26,368 nucleotides of DNA from a virus. Both the position numbers and the translations under genes were made by a program. The notes beneath the pieces were generated by a model. The model was given only the letters and a program-made list of their open reading frames with translations, was not told the DNA's origin and ran no database searches. This document shows positions 13,118 through 21,749 of the stretch, in pieces (within the stretch, counting starts at the first letter, position 1; every line of letters starts with the position of its first letter). Location of the stretch: positions 1 through 26,368 of the IMG/VR virus record IMGVR_UViG_3300025889_000826. One strand, written 5' to 3'.

Positions 13118-14556
13118 CTATTCTTCATTACGCAAATATTCTTCTATTTGATATTTTTCAGCATCTGACAAAAGATCAAGATCATATTCACCTATGTCTA
13201 TTTTATCTATCAGATACTTTATATATTCTTTTTCGTAGAGGTAAGTATCAGAAGTTTCTTTGTTTATCTCTATCCAGCTCTTGCCATCAAATTTAAACAC
13301 TCTGTTTGGCAACATATCTACTCTTATAAAGATATCGCCCTTATAAGCAGCCTTAGGAAACGCTGTGCCAAACGTCGTTTGATTTTTAGGTGCGTCTGCC
13401 TTAGTTAGAAATAATTCAGGATGAGCAGATATTAGTGCTTCTTTTTTATATAAGTGATTGTTGTATGACACATAGCCATCGTGTTTGTCTACTACAAATC
13501 TACTTTTAGGACCTAGAGGAGGTCTAATTAATTCTTCAGTTTTAACTTCTTCGACAGGTTCAGCAACGAATTCTTCAACTTTTTTTTTAAAGGCTGTGGT
13601 TCTTCTTTTACTTCTTCTGCCGGTTCTTCAACGATTTCTTCAATGACTTCAGGTAGTGGTTCTTCAACAACTTCTTCCTTGACCGGTTCTACCTTAGGTT
13701 CAGGGTTTTTGATTGTTACTACAGTTTCTACTTCAGGATATTCATATTTGTAACTTGCTAGCGCGGCTATGACTAAGCACAATGCTAGTGGATCAAATAC
13801 TAATACTAATAAAATGATAACCCAACGAACTGCTTTTTCTAAAGCATTAACATCGTCTTTAATATCATCGCCGTATATTAAAGCAGCAATGTACTTGATA
13901 GGACCAACTTCTGCTTCTACTTTACGTAGTTGAGAAGTGATAGGCAAACGCTCTTCGTTGAGAGTTGCTATCTCTGCATTTAGTTTCTCAATCTTTTCTT
14001 GTGCAGTTGTTATCTCTTTCGCTAAACTGTCTCTTTCTTCTTTTTGTTGTCTGCGAACTCTAAGACCAGCAGCAGCATCATCGCTAGAAAGTATACCCAT
14101 TCTAGCAGTTACTTGTGCATCTAACTGTGCTATGGCTGTTCTGGCCACTTCAATATTTTTCTTTTCTGCTTCTACTGTTTCTCTTCGTATAGTGATTTTT
14201 TCGTCTATCAACTGAATCTGAGCGGCTACATCACCGGTAGGTGTTGTTTGTTCTAAGTGCGCTTTTGACAAGAAACCAAATATGCCCATGCTTGTGATAA
14301 GTGCTAGCACGGCTACTGCTGGAACTAGATATGCTTTCATCAAGAAGCCGGCTCGTTTCCAGTGCTTGTGTAACCAGACAGTAGTAACTACTTTCGCTAG
14401 TTCAAGTGAAGCACCCATGATAATTACTGGGATCACAGCGGCTGCGAATATGGCTGTGAGGCCAATAATACTGTACCATGCTGCTATACCACTCAATATT
14501 AGAGCGGTTAATAGGGCGGCAGTGGATATACTAAAAACCTTTTTTAGAAATTTCAT
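13118..14556 (-). CDS. membrane coiled-coil protein, one gene across a -1 frameshift
   Basis: The 342-codon frame starting at ATG 14556 ends at 13528. A second frame, open from 13579 to the TAG at 13118, continues the same Glu/Val/Pro-rich linker. Joined at the A9 run they give 479 residues. Features: hydrophobic helices at ~12-30, ~33-55 and ~75-95, a long coiled coil (~110-215), a fourth TM (~240-265, VRWVIILLVLVFDPLALCLV), an acidic linker (~270-350), and a C-terminal domain with KGDIFIRVDMLPNRVFKFDG and DLLSDAEKYQIEEYL. The second part has no SD of its own. The architecture is familiar from T4-like cyanophages. Function unknown. A late-type box lies four bases before the ATG. Confidence 0.75.
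13579..13588 (-). other. slippery A-AAA-AAG site / A9 homopolymer (frameshift point)
   Basis: In the zero frame the codons are TTA AAA AAA AAG TTG. The heptamer A-AAA-AAG (13585-13579) is the E. coli dnaX-type -1 slippery sequence. A -1 slip leads into GTT GAA GAA, which is the frame that stays open to 13118. Without the slip the protein ends 17 codons later. A homopolymer sequencing error is the simple alternative. Confidence 0.7.
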
Positions 14557-14560
14557 AATA

Positions 14561-14569
14561 ATATTTATT
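14561..14569 (-). promoter_or_regulatory. late-type box AATAAATAT close to start codon
   Basis: AATAAATAT, then TATT, then the ATG at 14556. It overlaps the stop region of the 66-residue gene upstream (14565). Confidence 0.4.
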
Positions 14570-14765
14570 CAGGAAATAGATGTCCATATGTAGACATAAA
14601 TTCAGATATGGGCATTATTAGTTTTCTGGGAACTCCCGGACCCTGATGAACGAAATAAGTTACCCATTGCTCAGGTTCGCCATTGGTTTCCCTGTTTTTT
14701 ATTTGAAATACTTCGATTTTGTTACCGTCTTCAAAGGTATAACTTTTACCTGTCAAATCTCTCAT
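14565..14765 (-). CDS. small phage protein, unknown function
   Basis: 66 residues with an SH3-like or small beta-barrel look: GKSYTFEDGNKIEVFQI, then QWVTYFVHQGPGVPRKLI, then MPISEFMSTYGHLF. There is no membrane segment or catalytic motif. Its ATG overlaps the previous stop by one base (TAATG), so translation is probably by re-initiation. Function unknown. Confidence 0.7.
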   Translation of the reverse strand: MRDLTGKSYTFEDGNKIEVFQIKNRETNGEPEQWVTYFVHQGPGVPRKLIMPISEFMSTYGHLFPE

Positions 14766-15088
14766 TAGTGCAACGATGCCTTTTCTGTTTCAAAATCATG
14801 TTCTTCGATGCACTCTTTGAATTCAAAATATTCACTATCATGATGTTCTATTTCTCTAAACTCTTCTATGTCGTCCCATTCATCAATATATGGAGTAACT
14901 AAATTGACAACATATTCATGTCGTTCATGATTTGGATCTTGTAGAGCAAGGAGCATATCTGGAAAATCTTTTTCATTTATCTTTTCTAAGATAAAGATTT
15001 CAAAGATTTCTTCTTGAGTCAGATAACCTTCTGAGATGTTGGTGACTCGGAACTCTTCAGTTCTCTCAAAATAAAATACTTTTTTCAT
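14765..15088 (-). CDS. acidic phage protein, unknown function
   Basis: 107 residues from the ATG at 15088, preferred over 15106 because AGGAG lies seven bases upstream. It is strongly acidic in the C-terminal half (DEWDDIEEFREIEHHDSEYF). The N terminus is MKKVFYFERTEEFRV. There are no TM segments or known motifs. Such acidic small proteins in phages can be nucleic-acid mimics or inhibitors, but nothing here proves it. Followed by the 66-residue gene through a TAATG overlap. Confidence 0.7.
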   Translation of the reverse strand: MKKVFYFERTEEFRVTNISEGYLTQEEIFEIFILEKINEKDFPDMLLALQDPNHERHEYVVNLVTPYIDEWDDIEEFREIEHHDSEYFEFKECIEEHDFETEKASLH

Positions 15089-15129
15089 ACAAATACTCCT
15101 AGACAATCTTTATTATTATATCAGAAATA

Positions 15130-16395
15130 TTAAAATTCAAATAGTAGATTTTCCCTGTTTGCGTCATAATTACTATTATTTTTCCTGAATACCCAGATAG
15201 GTTCAACAAAGACACTATTCTTCTCGCTATCTACTATAGCATGGGGTCTGGCTTGCATCCTCATGCCTATCTTACCGAGATAATTAGAATCAGGAAACGT
15301 CAATATATCATCTACCATATCGTCGCAAAGATTTAATCTCTTTCCTTTTGCTGTTCTAGGTTCTATGATATTGATCATCATATAAGCATCATTCTTCAAA
15401 GTATCCCAGATTTTCCTGTTTACTTTGAAAAAGAAATCTTCTTTCCATTGTTCAAAAGACGGGTATCTAGTCCAACTCTGACTAGAGGGATCAATCATAC
15501 CATATCTTTCAGTCTCATAATAAGGCGGGCTGGTGAAATAAAAATCAAAGTAATCTTTGTATCTAGACCAATCTACATCTTCGCTGGGTAGATTATATAT
15601 GATTACCTTTTTGATACCAGTACAAACAAAATGATCTTCAAATATTTCTAGTTCAGGGGTAACTATATCTAATATTTTTTCATATTCAAGACATTGTTCT
15701 TGATATGTTTTGTATACTTCAGGATTTGGGTCACAACCAACATATACTTCTGTACCTGGAGTAGCATAAAACCCTGCTAGCCTGTCTCCCCATCCTGAGG
15801 AAGTATCTAAGATATTAGTTGCTGAATGTTTCTCGTATAAGGCCTTGGCCACACTTGGTTTGAATTGTGTAGCGGTATAAGTGCCTATGCGGAAAGCAGA
15901 ACGGAACGTAGCATCATTGATGTCAGATTTTCCTAACGCACCTAAACGCCAGAAGTGCCAGTTCATTTTCGCTAACTTATCTCTGTTAGTCCATATGTCA
16001 TATGGACTATCTACTAGATTGCTGCCACATTTCATCCTGTTTAATTGCTGGAAATAATTGCTAACAGAATTATATACGTGAGATTTGTCAATAACTCCCA
16101 GGGGTTTGTCTGCGTATGTGTATTTGTATTCCGCTCGTTCTTGAACAGATTGAAAATCTTTATACTCTGACAACATAGAAGTCCTACTAAATCGTAGGAA
16201 CAAATCTATCATTTCAGATTTAGTAATCTCTTTTACTGGAAATGGAACATTGTTTGTTGTTATGTACTCAGCCAAAGCATTCTTAATGTCTGATTCATCG
16301 TGTTCTTCGATGAATTTTAACCAGTCTTCATTTTGGATTTGTGGTATCTTTCTGTGATCTTGATGATCAGAAAAATATTTTAGTATGCTTTCCAT
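15130..16395 (-). CDS. DNA methyltransferase-like protein (SPPY motif)
   Basis: 421 residues. SAM-binding motif I is D197-T-S-S-G-W-G-D204 (ILDTSSGWGDRLAGF), with a following acidic strand end VYVGCDPNPE. The catalytic motif IV is TSPPYYETERYG (288-299), an (S/D/N)PPY tetrad of amino-methyltransferases (N6-A or N4-C). The order motif I then IV and the ~190-residue N-terminal region (probably target recognition) are visible. The C terminus has GKIGMRMQARPHAIV and a final EPIWVFRK strand. No restriction partner is nearby, so it is likely an orphan phage methylase. It overlaps the upstream gene by 16 bases; no SD. Confidence 0.8.
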   Translation of the reverse strand: MESILKYFSDHQDHRKIPQIQNEDWLKFIEEHDESDIKNALAEYITTNNVPFPVKEITKSEMIDLFLRFSRTSMLSEYKDFQSVQERAEYKYTYADKPLGVIDKSHVYNSVSNYFQQLNRMKCGSNLVDSPYDIWTNRDKLAKMNWHFWRLGALGKSDINDATFRSAFRIGTYTATQFKPSVAKALYEKHSATNILDTSSGWGDRLAGFYATPGTEVYVGCDPNPEVYKTYQEQCLEYEKILDIVTPELEIFEDHFVCTGIKKVIIYNLPSEDVDWSRYKDYFDFYFTSPPYYETERYGMIDPSSQSWTRYPSFEQWKEDFFFKVNRKIWDTLKNDAYMMINIIEPRTAKGKRLNLCDDMVDDILTFPDSNYLGKIGMRMQARPHAIVDSEKNSVFVEPIWVFRKNNSNYDANRENLLFEF

Positions 16396-17225
16396 GAAAC
16401 TACTTTATCACAATTTCTTACTTTATCAATAATAGTGGTTCTATCAAATTCTTCAATAAGTTTTCCCATAGATATATATCCAAAAGCCATTTTAGGGTCA
16501 TTCCATTTCATGACATTTTTTAGTGTGCTTTTTTGGTAAAAATCGTAAAATCTACCCTTTGTCCAGTGTTCTGGATAAATTATATCAGTACCATAAAATA
16601 TTAAACGATGATAAGGGGATATCATCGTTTGAGAAATTATTTGATCTTCAGGGCAGTTAAAATCATTAGCAAGAAACAACTCTAAAGGGTGCCTGCCTAC
16701 GTGACAATAATGAAGTGTTAAATCCCCAAAAAATCTTCTTGACGTAAATAATTTATAGTCATCTGGTTCTAAAGGACAAAATGTTGCTCCATCTGGGCAT
16801 AATAACAATTCAGGATAACTTTTTGGTTTTACTAAACTTTCTATTTCATGTATTAAGTCATTGTAGTGAGATAGTTGGTTCAAGCGTTGACTACTAGTTT
16901 CTGTTTTTTCATATTCAGGAAAGTGTATGTGCAGTCTATTTACAGATAATTGAGGATTATTATCATTCCATGTATAATTTATCTTATCGTAGTCAGGTAA
17001 CCAACTATTAAGATCATTTATTAAATTTTGTAATTCTTCTAATTTAGCAGGCAAAATAGATTTATCAAAATCTTTCCACGCATTTAGATTTTTTCTCAAT
17101 GCTTCAGGTGTAATAGAATTAATTAGACTTGCCCATATTTGAGCAGGTCTACAATCAATCAACTTATAAGTTAGTTTTACTTGTTCTTTACCTGAAAGAT
17201 TAATCTCATAATATTCATATGTCAT
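16380..17225 (-). CDS. unknown phage protein between ligase and methylase
   Basis: 281 residues. Starts with MTYEYYEINLSGKEQVKLTY and has a helical middle with LHIHFPEYE and NQLSHYNDLIHEIE. A conserved-looking C-terminal core has FFGDLTLHYCHVGRHPLELF (~165-185), CPEDQIISQT and SPYHRLIFYG. Several histidines in the core (LHYCHVGRH) could bind a metal, but no known signature fits. The ATG overlaps the ligase stop by one base (TAATG), and the 3' end overlaps the methylase start by 16 bases, so it is co-translated with two DNA-modifying enzymes. Confidence 0.75.
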   Translation of the reverse strand: MTYEYYEINLSGKEQVKLTYKLIDCRPAQIWASLINSITPEALRKNLNAWKDFDKSILPAKLEELQNLINDLNSWLPDYDKINYTWNDNNPQLSVNRLHIHFPEYEKTETSSQRLNQLSHYNDLIHEIESLVKPKSYPELLLCPDGATFCPLEPDDYKLFTSRRFFGDLTLHYCHVGRHPLELFLANDFNCPEDQIISQTMISPYHRLIFYGTDIIYPEHWTKGRFYDFYQKSTLKNVMKWNDPKMAFGYISMGKLIEEFDRTTIIDKVRNCDKVVSWKAY

Positions 17226-18571
17226 TACTTGTCGTCCCTGAACCTCACGAACCTGGGAAACCTGAGGGAGTATGATCCATCTTGATTTTGTGTTACAGCA
17301 TCACACAATACTTCTACAGTCCTTCCCACGACCTTCTTTTTGTGCTTCCAGTAATCGTCACGATCTTCGTCACTATAACCACTGCCCACGTTTACACGGA
17401 TCTGCTTACCATCATCAACACCCTCACATACAAGGGCACCCAAGCGGCCTTCGTTCCTTCCAGTGCCTTCTTCGATATCAACTACTTCTAAATCTACGGT
17501 AATAGTGGGCTTCCACTTCATCCAAGAAGTAGTGCGTTTGCACTGGTAGATAGAGTCAAGATCCTTGATCATGATGCCCTCGTAGCCCGCATTTACCATG
17601 TCCTTAGCATAACGATGCATCACGTCCCTGCCCTCAGCAGTAGACAAGTTAACATCGATATGAGGAACCAATTCTATATTAGGCATTTCATCGATCCTAG
17701 AACGCAACTTCTCCAAGATTTTTAAGCGGGCGGATAATTCATAGTTCCACTTGCCCTCTAGGAATGCTTCACGGGGCAAAATATCAAATATATGGAACAC
17801 GCTATCATCAGCCTTGACATCGGTTTTACGTCTGGCTTGACGCATTAGTTCTTGAAACGTCTTACCTACGATCTCACCATCAATAACGATAGCGTTATAA
17901 TTCCTGCCCATGTGCCAAGTAGTTGGTGTGGGCAGATAGTTGCGGAACAACTCAATAACTTGATCTTCGATATGGCCAAAATTATCGAACTGTTTACCGT
18001 TCCTGCTAAAAGAAACAGCAGACACTTGATATTGTGGTCCAGACTGAACAAACATCAAAACCCTTACACCATCAAGTTTGGGTTCTAGTCTTTTCTTACC
18101 TGTCAGTTCAGGACGGCCTTCGCTATTAGTAGCCAATTGGCAAGCGAACTTAGGAACTTCGTACTTAGTCTTTTTACAAATCTTATTGATAGTGACTTCA
18201 GAAATACCTGCCCTCAAATCTTTACGCAACACTGGGCGACAGAACGTATTCCATTCATGAGAATCAAATCTGCGACTCATCGCGTTTACAGCATCTTTAG
18301 CATCGTTGCCAGTCAAGTCTCTTAGTGCTAGGGTACTCAGTAGTTCCGCGAAACTTTCCCAAGGGTTCTCAGCATTGGTAATATCTGAAGTAGTGGGTAC
18401 TTGTTTGATACCAAAAGTAACGAAAGGGTTGTAACAAGCCCTGATCATAGTCAAGAAATTGTCGCTCACGTTATTTCCCAATAACGCCGCAGACAATGCT
18501 TGGTTTAAAACATCTTCCTTATGAAGCCTGCTGTCACTCTCGTTAAGTTTATCTACCCAACTTGCGCTCAC
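17225..18571 (-). CDS. ATP-dependent DNA ligase (T4 gp30-like)
   Basis: 448 residues. Nucleotidyltransferase motifs in order: I EPKLDGVR with adenylated K165; III SFSRNGKQF; an acidic IVIDGEIVG; IIIa FHIFDILP; IV YEGIMIKD; V WMKWKP. A C-terminal OB domain follows (LEVVDIEEGTGRNEGRLGAL). An N-terminal helical DNA-binding domain covers ~1-150. It seals nicks in duplex DNA during phage replication and repair. It starts at GTG (18571) with AGGA about seven bases upstream. Slightly shorter than T4 gp30 (487). Downstream genes overlap by single bases. Confidence 0.95.
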   Translation of the reverse strand: MSASWVDKLNESDSRLHKEDVLNQALSAALLGNNVSDNFLTMIRACYNPFVTFGIKQVPTTSDITNAENPWESFAELLSTLALRDLTGNDAKDAVNAMSRRFDSHEWNTFCRPVLRKDLRAGISEVTINKICKKTKYEVPKFACQLATNSEGRPELTGKKRLEPKLDGVRVLMFVQSGPQYQVSAVSFSRNGKQFDNFGHIEDQVIELFRNYLPTPTTWHMGRNYNAIVIDGEIVGKTFQELMRQARRKTDVKADDSVFHIFDILPREAFLEGKWNYELSARLKILEKLRSRIDEMPNIELVPHIDVNLSTAEGRDVMHRYAKDMVNAGYEGIMIKDLDSIYQCKRTTSWMKWKPTITVDLEVVDIEEGTGRNEGRLGALVCEGVDDGKQIRVNVGSGYSDEDRDDYWKHKKKVVGRTVEVLCDAVTQNQDGSYSLRFPRFVRFRDDK

Positions 18572-18632
18572 GTTTGTATCCTAAACGAACTACGATAAAG
18601 ATATAGTAACAAATATGGAAAAAGAAATCACT

Positions 18633-19880
18633 TTATCTGGGTAAATTTTTAGCCAAGATCGCTCGTAATTTAGGTACGAAAAACACTTCTGGGGTCAGAC
18701 TTTTAAGATGTTCAAAATTATATTCTAAAATGGGTTGTACTTTTTTGTTGAAGTCTGCTATTTTTTCATCGCTCCAGGTCGCTATTGTCTCGCACTCTTT
18801 CACTACAGCATTTAATCTCATTATTGGATCTGCTATATCGTCGTATTCTTCGTTCCAGAATTCATTGAAAGTTTTGAATCCCAACCTTTGAATATTTTTT
18901 ACCAGCTGGCAAGGTCCCAAAACTATGAAGGGATGCTTGCGCCTGATAGGTTTAAATATTTTTTCAGTAGTCTGAATAATGTCATCTTCAAATTTAGATT
19001 CTGTGACTATAGAAAGTAAACTATTTTCGTACAAATTTTCTACTCCTAAGTCAGCACCAGAAGGATCGTATCCAGATTTTGAATCATAATAGTTATCTAA
19101 TATTATGGGCAAAAGGTTATAAACATCTTTTAATTTTTTTGCGTCAAAGTCGGGGCACAAAGAACTGACAAGATATTGAAAGTGATCGAAATCAAAATTT
19201 GTTTCGTAAGGATCATTGTAACTAAAAAAACTTTTATCTAATAGGCCATTTTCATAGAAACGATACAGCAAAGATGATCTATGTGTTTTGCGTCTTTTAT
19301 TTAAGACTAGAAATAGTTTATTGATTTTCTTGTTGGGATCGTAAACAACATCCCCTTCTTGTTCAATCTGTTCGGAGGAACATCTTAGCCCGCAACTGTA
19401 ATACAATAAATTTAAATTTCCAGGAACCTTTTTACCATGATAGTCACAATTTATACATCCATTTACATAAATTACCTTCTTAGAAGGTATATTATATTCT
19501 GACAATACTGAATAAATTTTTTTAAGATGTTCTACTTCTACTTCCGGTTCCATTTGATAATTTATCAATAGAAATCCTTTATGATCGCTAATCAATTCAA
19601 TTACAGACTCGGGAATTTTTTCGAAAGTACTGTCTATTACTAATTTTCCTGATGGTTCAGTATAAAAAAAATCATAATTAACTTGAATAGGATAAATGAA
19701 TACGTCATTCTTCTTGATGTCTTTAGTATGAATTATCTCAAATATGTTTTTATTATAGAAATAGTCTCTATGCATGTGTCCGGAAATTGCGGGATCTGGA
19801 TAAGAATTATTGTAACTATTCCAATGGTCACGCAAATTTCCACTGTAATAATCCCAATTATCGAAAGCGACTTTGATCAT
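18633..19880 (-). CDS. glycosyltransferase-like phage protein (paralogue of 690-1925)
   Basis: 415 residues from the ATG at 19880, which overlaps the upstream stop as ATGA; a TTG two codons earlier is less likely. N-terminal half: IKVAFDNWDYYSGNLRDHW and IDSTFEKIPESVIELI. A Cys-containing middle has YVNGCINCDYHGK. The C-terminal core is TEKIFKPIRRKHPFIVLGPC (~314-333), then GFKTFNEFWNEEYDDI and a final LEYNFEHL. It shares this core, at modest identity, with the protein at 690-1925. The [ST]EK-x-x-[KR]PI signature resembles GT-B fucosyltransferase-type donor sites, so a glycosyltransferase role is possible but unproven. Confidence 0.75.
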   Translation of the reverse strand: MIKVAFDNWDYYSGNLRDHWNSYNNSYPDPAISGHMHRDYFYNKNIFEIIHTKDIKKNDVFIYPIQVNYDFFYTEPSGKLVIDSTFEKIPESVIELISDHKGFLLINYQMEPEVEVEHLKKIYSVLSEYNIPSKKVIYVNGCINCDYHGKKVPGNLNLLYYSCGLRCSSEQIEQEGDVVYDPNKKINKLFLVLNKRRKTHRSSLLYRFYENGLLDKSFFSYNDPYETNFDFDHFQYLVSSLCPDFDAKKLKDVYNLLPIILDNYYDSKSGYDPSGADLGVENLYENSLLSIVTESKFEDDIIQTTEKIFKPIRRKHPFIVLGPCQLVKNIQRLGFKTFNEFWNEEYDDIADPIMRLNAVVKECETIATWSDEKIADFNKKVQPILEYNFEHLKSLTPEVFFVPKLRAILAKNLPR

Positions 19881-20362
19881 TTGCAATCAAGAAGCAAAGA
19901 CTCTGTACCATCAAATGGTACTTCTATCCTTAAAGTATTGTTGTCTTTCTTAAATAAGAACCAAGTTACATCCGAACCGGTAGAGGTGGGAACAACCGTA
20001 GTGAAATATACTTGATCTTTGTTTTGCTTTTTACTCCACACACCAGTTTGAATGAATTTACCCTGGTCCCCGAATAAAGCATATTCTAGTTCAATCGTAA
20101 TGAAATAAACTGAAAATTCTCCCTTACCATCTGCTGCGTTCAATGAACGGCAGATCCACATTTCAGGTTGTGCTTCTGCAACTGTTTGCGATGGCACCCA
20201 ATTATCTTCAGGTTTGATGGGAATTATTTGATTTGGAAATATATAATAATCTTGAATGCCCGGTTCTTTCTTGCCATCTACATAACCTACATATCCTAGC
20301 AAACTAGCGAACGCGATTAGGATTATAACAAACACTAAACCAGAGAATTTTTTTAGCAGCAT
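19877..20362 (-). CDS. membrane-anchored protein, probably periplasmic domain
   Basis: 161 residues. One N-terminal TM/signal anchor (FSGLVFVIILIAFASLLGYV, residues ~6-25) is followed by a beta-rich domain with FSVYFITIELEYALFGDQGK and TSTGSDVTWFLFKKDN. With a positive MLLKK start the domain should face the periplasm. No known family. A late box (GATAAATAC) lies only three bases before the ATG, with no SD. Its start overlaps the coiled-coil gene by 10 bases. Confidence 0.75.
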   Translation of the reverse strand: MLLKKFSGLVFVIILIAFASLLGYVGYVDGKKEPGIQDYYIFPNQIIPIKPEDNWVPSQTVAEAQPEMWICRSLNAADGKGEFSVYFITIELEYALFGDQGKFIQTGVWSKKQNKDQVYFTTVVPTSTGSDVTWFLFKKDNNTLRIEVPFDGTESLLLDCK

Positions 20363-20523
20363 GAGGTATTTATCTCTGTATATTGCTCTTTCATAGTTTC
20401 CAATTCTTGCCTGAGAGATTCGACTTCTTCTTTAAGAGCGGCGATCTGTTTTTTATACTCTTCTATTTCCTGATCTTTCTTGTAAGAGTATTCGGTAAAT
20501 TGTAGGAATTCTTCTTGGTTCAT
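20353..20523 (-). CDS. 56-residue coiled-coil protein
   Basis: ATG 20523 to TAA 20353. The sequence is a continuous amphipathic helix (EIEEYKKQIAALKEEVESLR, then QELETMKEQY) ending in Cys-Cys. Its start (MNQEEFLQFTEY) closely parallels that of the 72-residue protein at 25494-25712 (MNKEDLLKFTQLY), which is also a coiled coil followed by CC. The two look like paralogues. It is probably an oligomerising adaptor. No SD seen. It overlaps the next gene by 10 bases. Confidence 0.65.
   Translation of the reverse strand: MNQEEFLQFTEYSYKKDQEIEEYKKQIAALKEEVESLRQELETMKEQYTEINTSCC
20366..20374 (-). promoter_or_regulatory. late-type box GATAAATAC close to start codon
   Basis: GATAAATAC, then CTC, then the ATG at 20362. 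It lies inside the 3' end of the 56-residue coiled-coil gene. Confidence 0.45.
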
Positions 20524-20535
20524 TAGAAGTTAATA

Positions 20536-21162
20536 TTAACACCAACCATTGTCATAGTCAACTTTGTACCTATCCTTTATCCACATAATTTCAATTTCTG
20601 TCAAAGAAGTTTTATTGTTATTTCCGCCTTGCTGCAACCTAAGATCAGGAAATATTCTGTTATAAGTTTCCTCAAAAAGTAATTTTACTTTATTCATTTC
20701 AGTAACGTCAAATACATGAGTATATGGATTTTGACTTGTTCCTAAAAAATCTGTTTGCGGTCTGAAGTGTTCTTTTACATCGGCTTCCGCTTTCCAATAA
20801 TCATCAAATTTTTCTATAAATTCATGGATGTCTGTACAATCCTTTTTAATTTTTTTATGATGCAAGACTCTGTTATTGAAGCCGCTAACAAATCTAGCAA
20901 CAGGATCACGTTTTACTGCTAGTCTTATCCTACTACTAGCACGGGGGAAAGTGCCATACAAACCAGGATAACGGGGTGGTTCTATAACAGTTCTTTTCCT
21001 CAGTTCATAATATCCATCGTGTTCTGTAGGATGGAAATGTTGGGGACAGTTAATAAAAAGGTCTGGCTCTTTAACAAGAGCCAGATATCCTATCATTGTT
21101 CTTGATCCGTTTTTTGGTACGTGATAGTACGCTATCTTATTATCGTAGGATTTAAATATCAT
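20536..21162 (-). CDS. sulfotransferase-family protein
   Basis: 208 residues. The PAPS-binding signatures are both present: the 5'-phosphosulfate loop YHVPKNGSRTM (P16-K17-x-G-S) and the 3'-phosphate motif KRDPVARFVSGF (R85-D86-P87...R90...S93). This is the membrane/carbohydrate sulfotransferase (Sulfotransfer_2) type, at the small end of the family. There is no TM segment, so it would act in the cytoplasm. The substrate is unknown; a cell-surface or virion glycan is plausible given two glycosyltransferase-like genes in the window. It starts directly after the stop of the upstream gene, without a clear SD. Confidence 0.85.
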   Translation of the reverse strand: MIFKSYDNKIAYYHVPKNGSRTMIGYLALVKEPDLFINCPQHFHPTEHDGYYELRKRTVIEPPRYPGLYGTFPRASSRIRLAVKRDPVARFVSGFNNRVLHHKKIKKDCTDIHEFIEKFDDYWKAEADVKEHFRPQTDFLGTSQNPYTHVFDVTEMNKVKLLFEETYNRIFPDLRLQQGGNNNKTSLTEIEIMWIKDRYKVDYDNGWC

Positions 21163-21375
21163 TTAGTTTTTCTGACACAAGTACTCTCTAGGATATTTAT
21201 GCTTCATCATTATATCAACCGTGTTATTCCTGATAGAAGAATGCATGTACCCATATGGGTCTACCCGCTTGCTGTAGATAGCCCTTACTGCTTGTTCACA
21301 AGATTCCTGACTAGAATAGTATCCTACGAAACTAGAATTTGCTAAAAGTATCAAAGTATATGCCATTGCTTCCAT
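21163..21375 (-). CDS. small, possibly exported phage protein
   Basis: 70 residues (an ATG three codons in, at 21366, is an equally good start). N-terminal hydrophobic segment AYTLILLANSSFVGYY, then SSQESCEQAVRAIYSK with one cysteine and a second near the end (EYLCQKN), which could form a disulfide if exported. Function unknown. It directly precedes the sulfotransferase. Confidence 0.6.
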   Translation of the reverse strand: MEAMAYTLILLANSSFVGYYSSQESCEQAVRAIYSKRVDPYGYMHSSIRNNTVDIMMKHKYPREYLCQKN

Positions 21376-21381
21376 TGTAGA

Positions 21382-21729
21382 TCACCAACTGCTATTGTAA
21401 AAAACTTTTAAACCCATGAACAAATTAAATCTAGCATCGGCGCAAAACTGCAAATCATGTTCACGATAATAATCGTCTCTTGAATTACCAAAAAAGAATC
21501 CGGTAGTGTTCAATTCTCTGACTGCGCCCGACTTGATATCTTTTTCAAGTCTTTCCAAATCTTTCCAAGTCAACTCAAGTTCCACACCGTTGAAAGTGTC
21601 ATAGTCTAGACCTTTCTCTTCTGCAAGTTTTTCCATCCAACCATGGAGATTAGGGTGCTTCCTCCAATATGCAAACTCTTTGCGGCTGTCATCCTTGGCT
21701 TTGCTATATGCGTATTGATCAAGACCCAT
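21382..21729 (-). CDS. conserved-type phage protein with WRKHPNLHGWM motif
   Basis: 115 residues: GLDQYAYSK start, FAYWRKHPNLHGWMEKLA (~19-36), ELTWKDLERLEKDI and GFFFGNSRDDYYREHDLQFC (~78-97). The 'MGLDxYAY...WRKHxxLhgWM' layout recurs in many phages; I know no function. SD GAGG lies seven to eight bases before the ATG. It belongs to the early-type cluster behind the promoter at 22600-22628. Confidence 0.75.
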   Translation of the reverse strand: MGLDQYAYSKAKDDSRKEFAYWRKHPNLHGWMEKLAEEKGLDYDTFNGVELELTWKDLERLEKDIKSGAVRELNTTGFFFGNSRDDYYREHDLQFCADARFNLFMGLKVFYNSSW

Positions 21730-21749
21730 AGTAGTACCTCAGTTTATCC

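Noticed and set aside
13118-13471. independent gene starting at GTG 13471
   Set aside because: No SD. The frame stays open well upstream and continues the linker of the preceding gene, so it is treated as the second part of a frameshifted gene.
17272-18325. several short frames on both strands
   Set aside because: All lie inside the DNA ligase gene in other frames.
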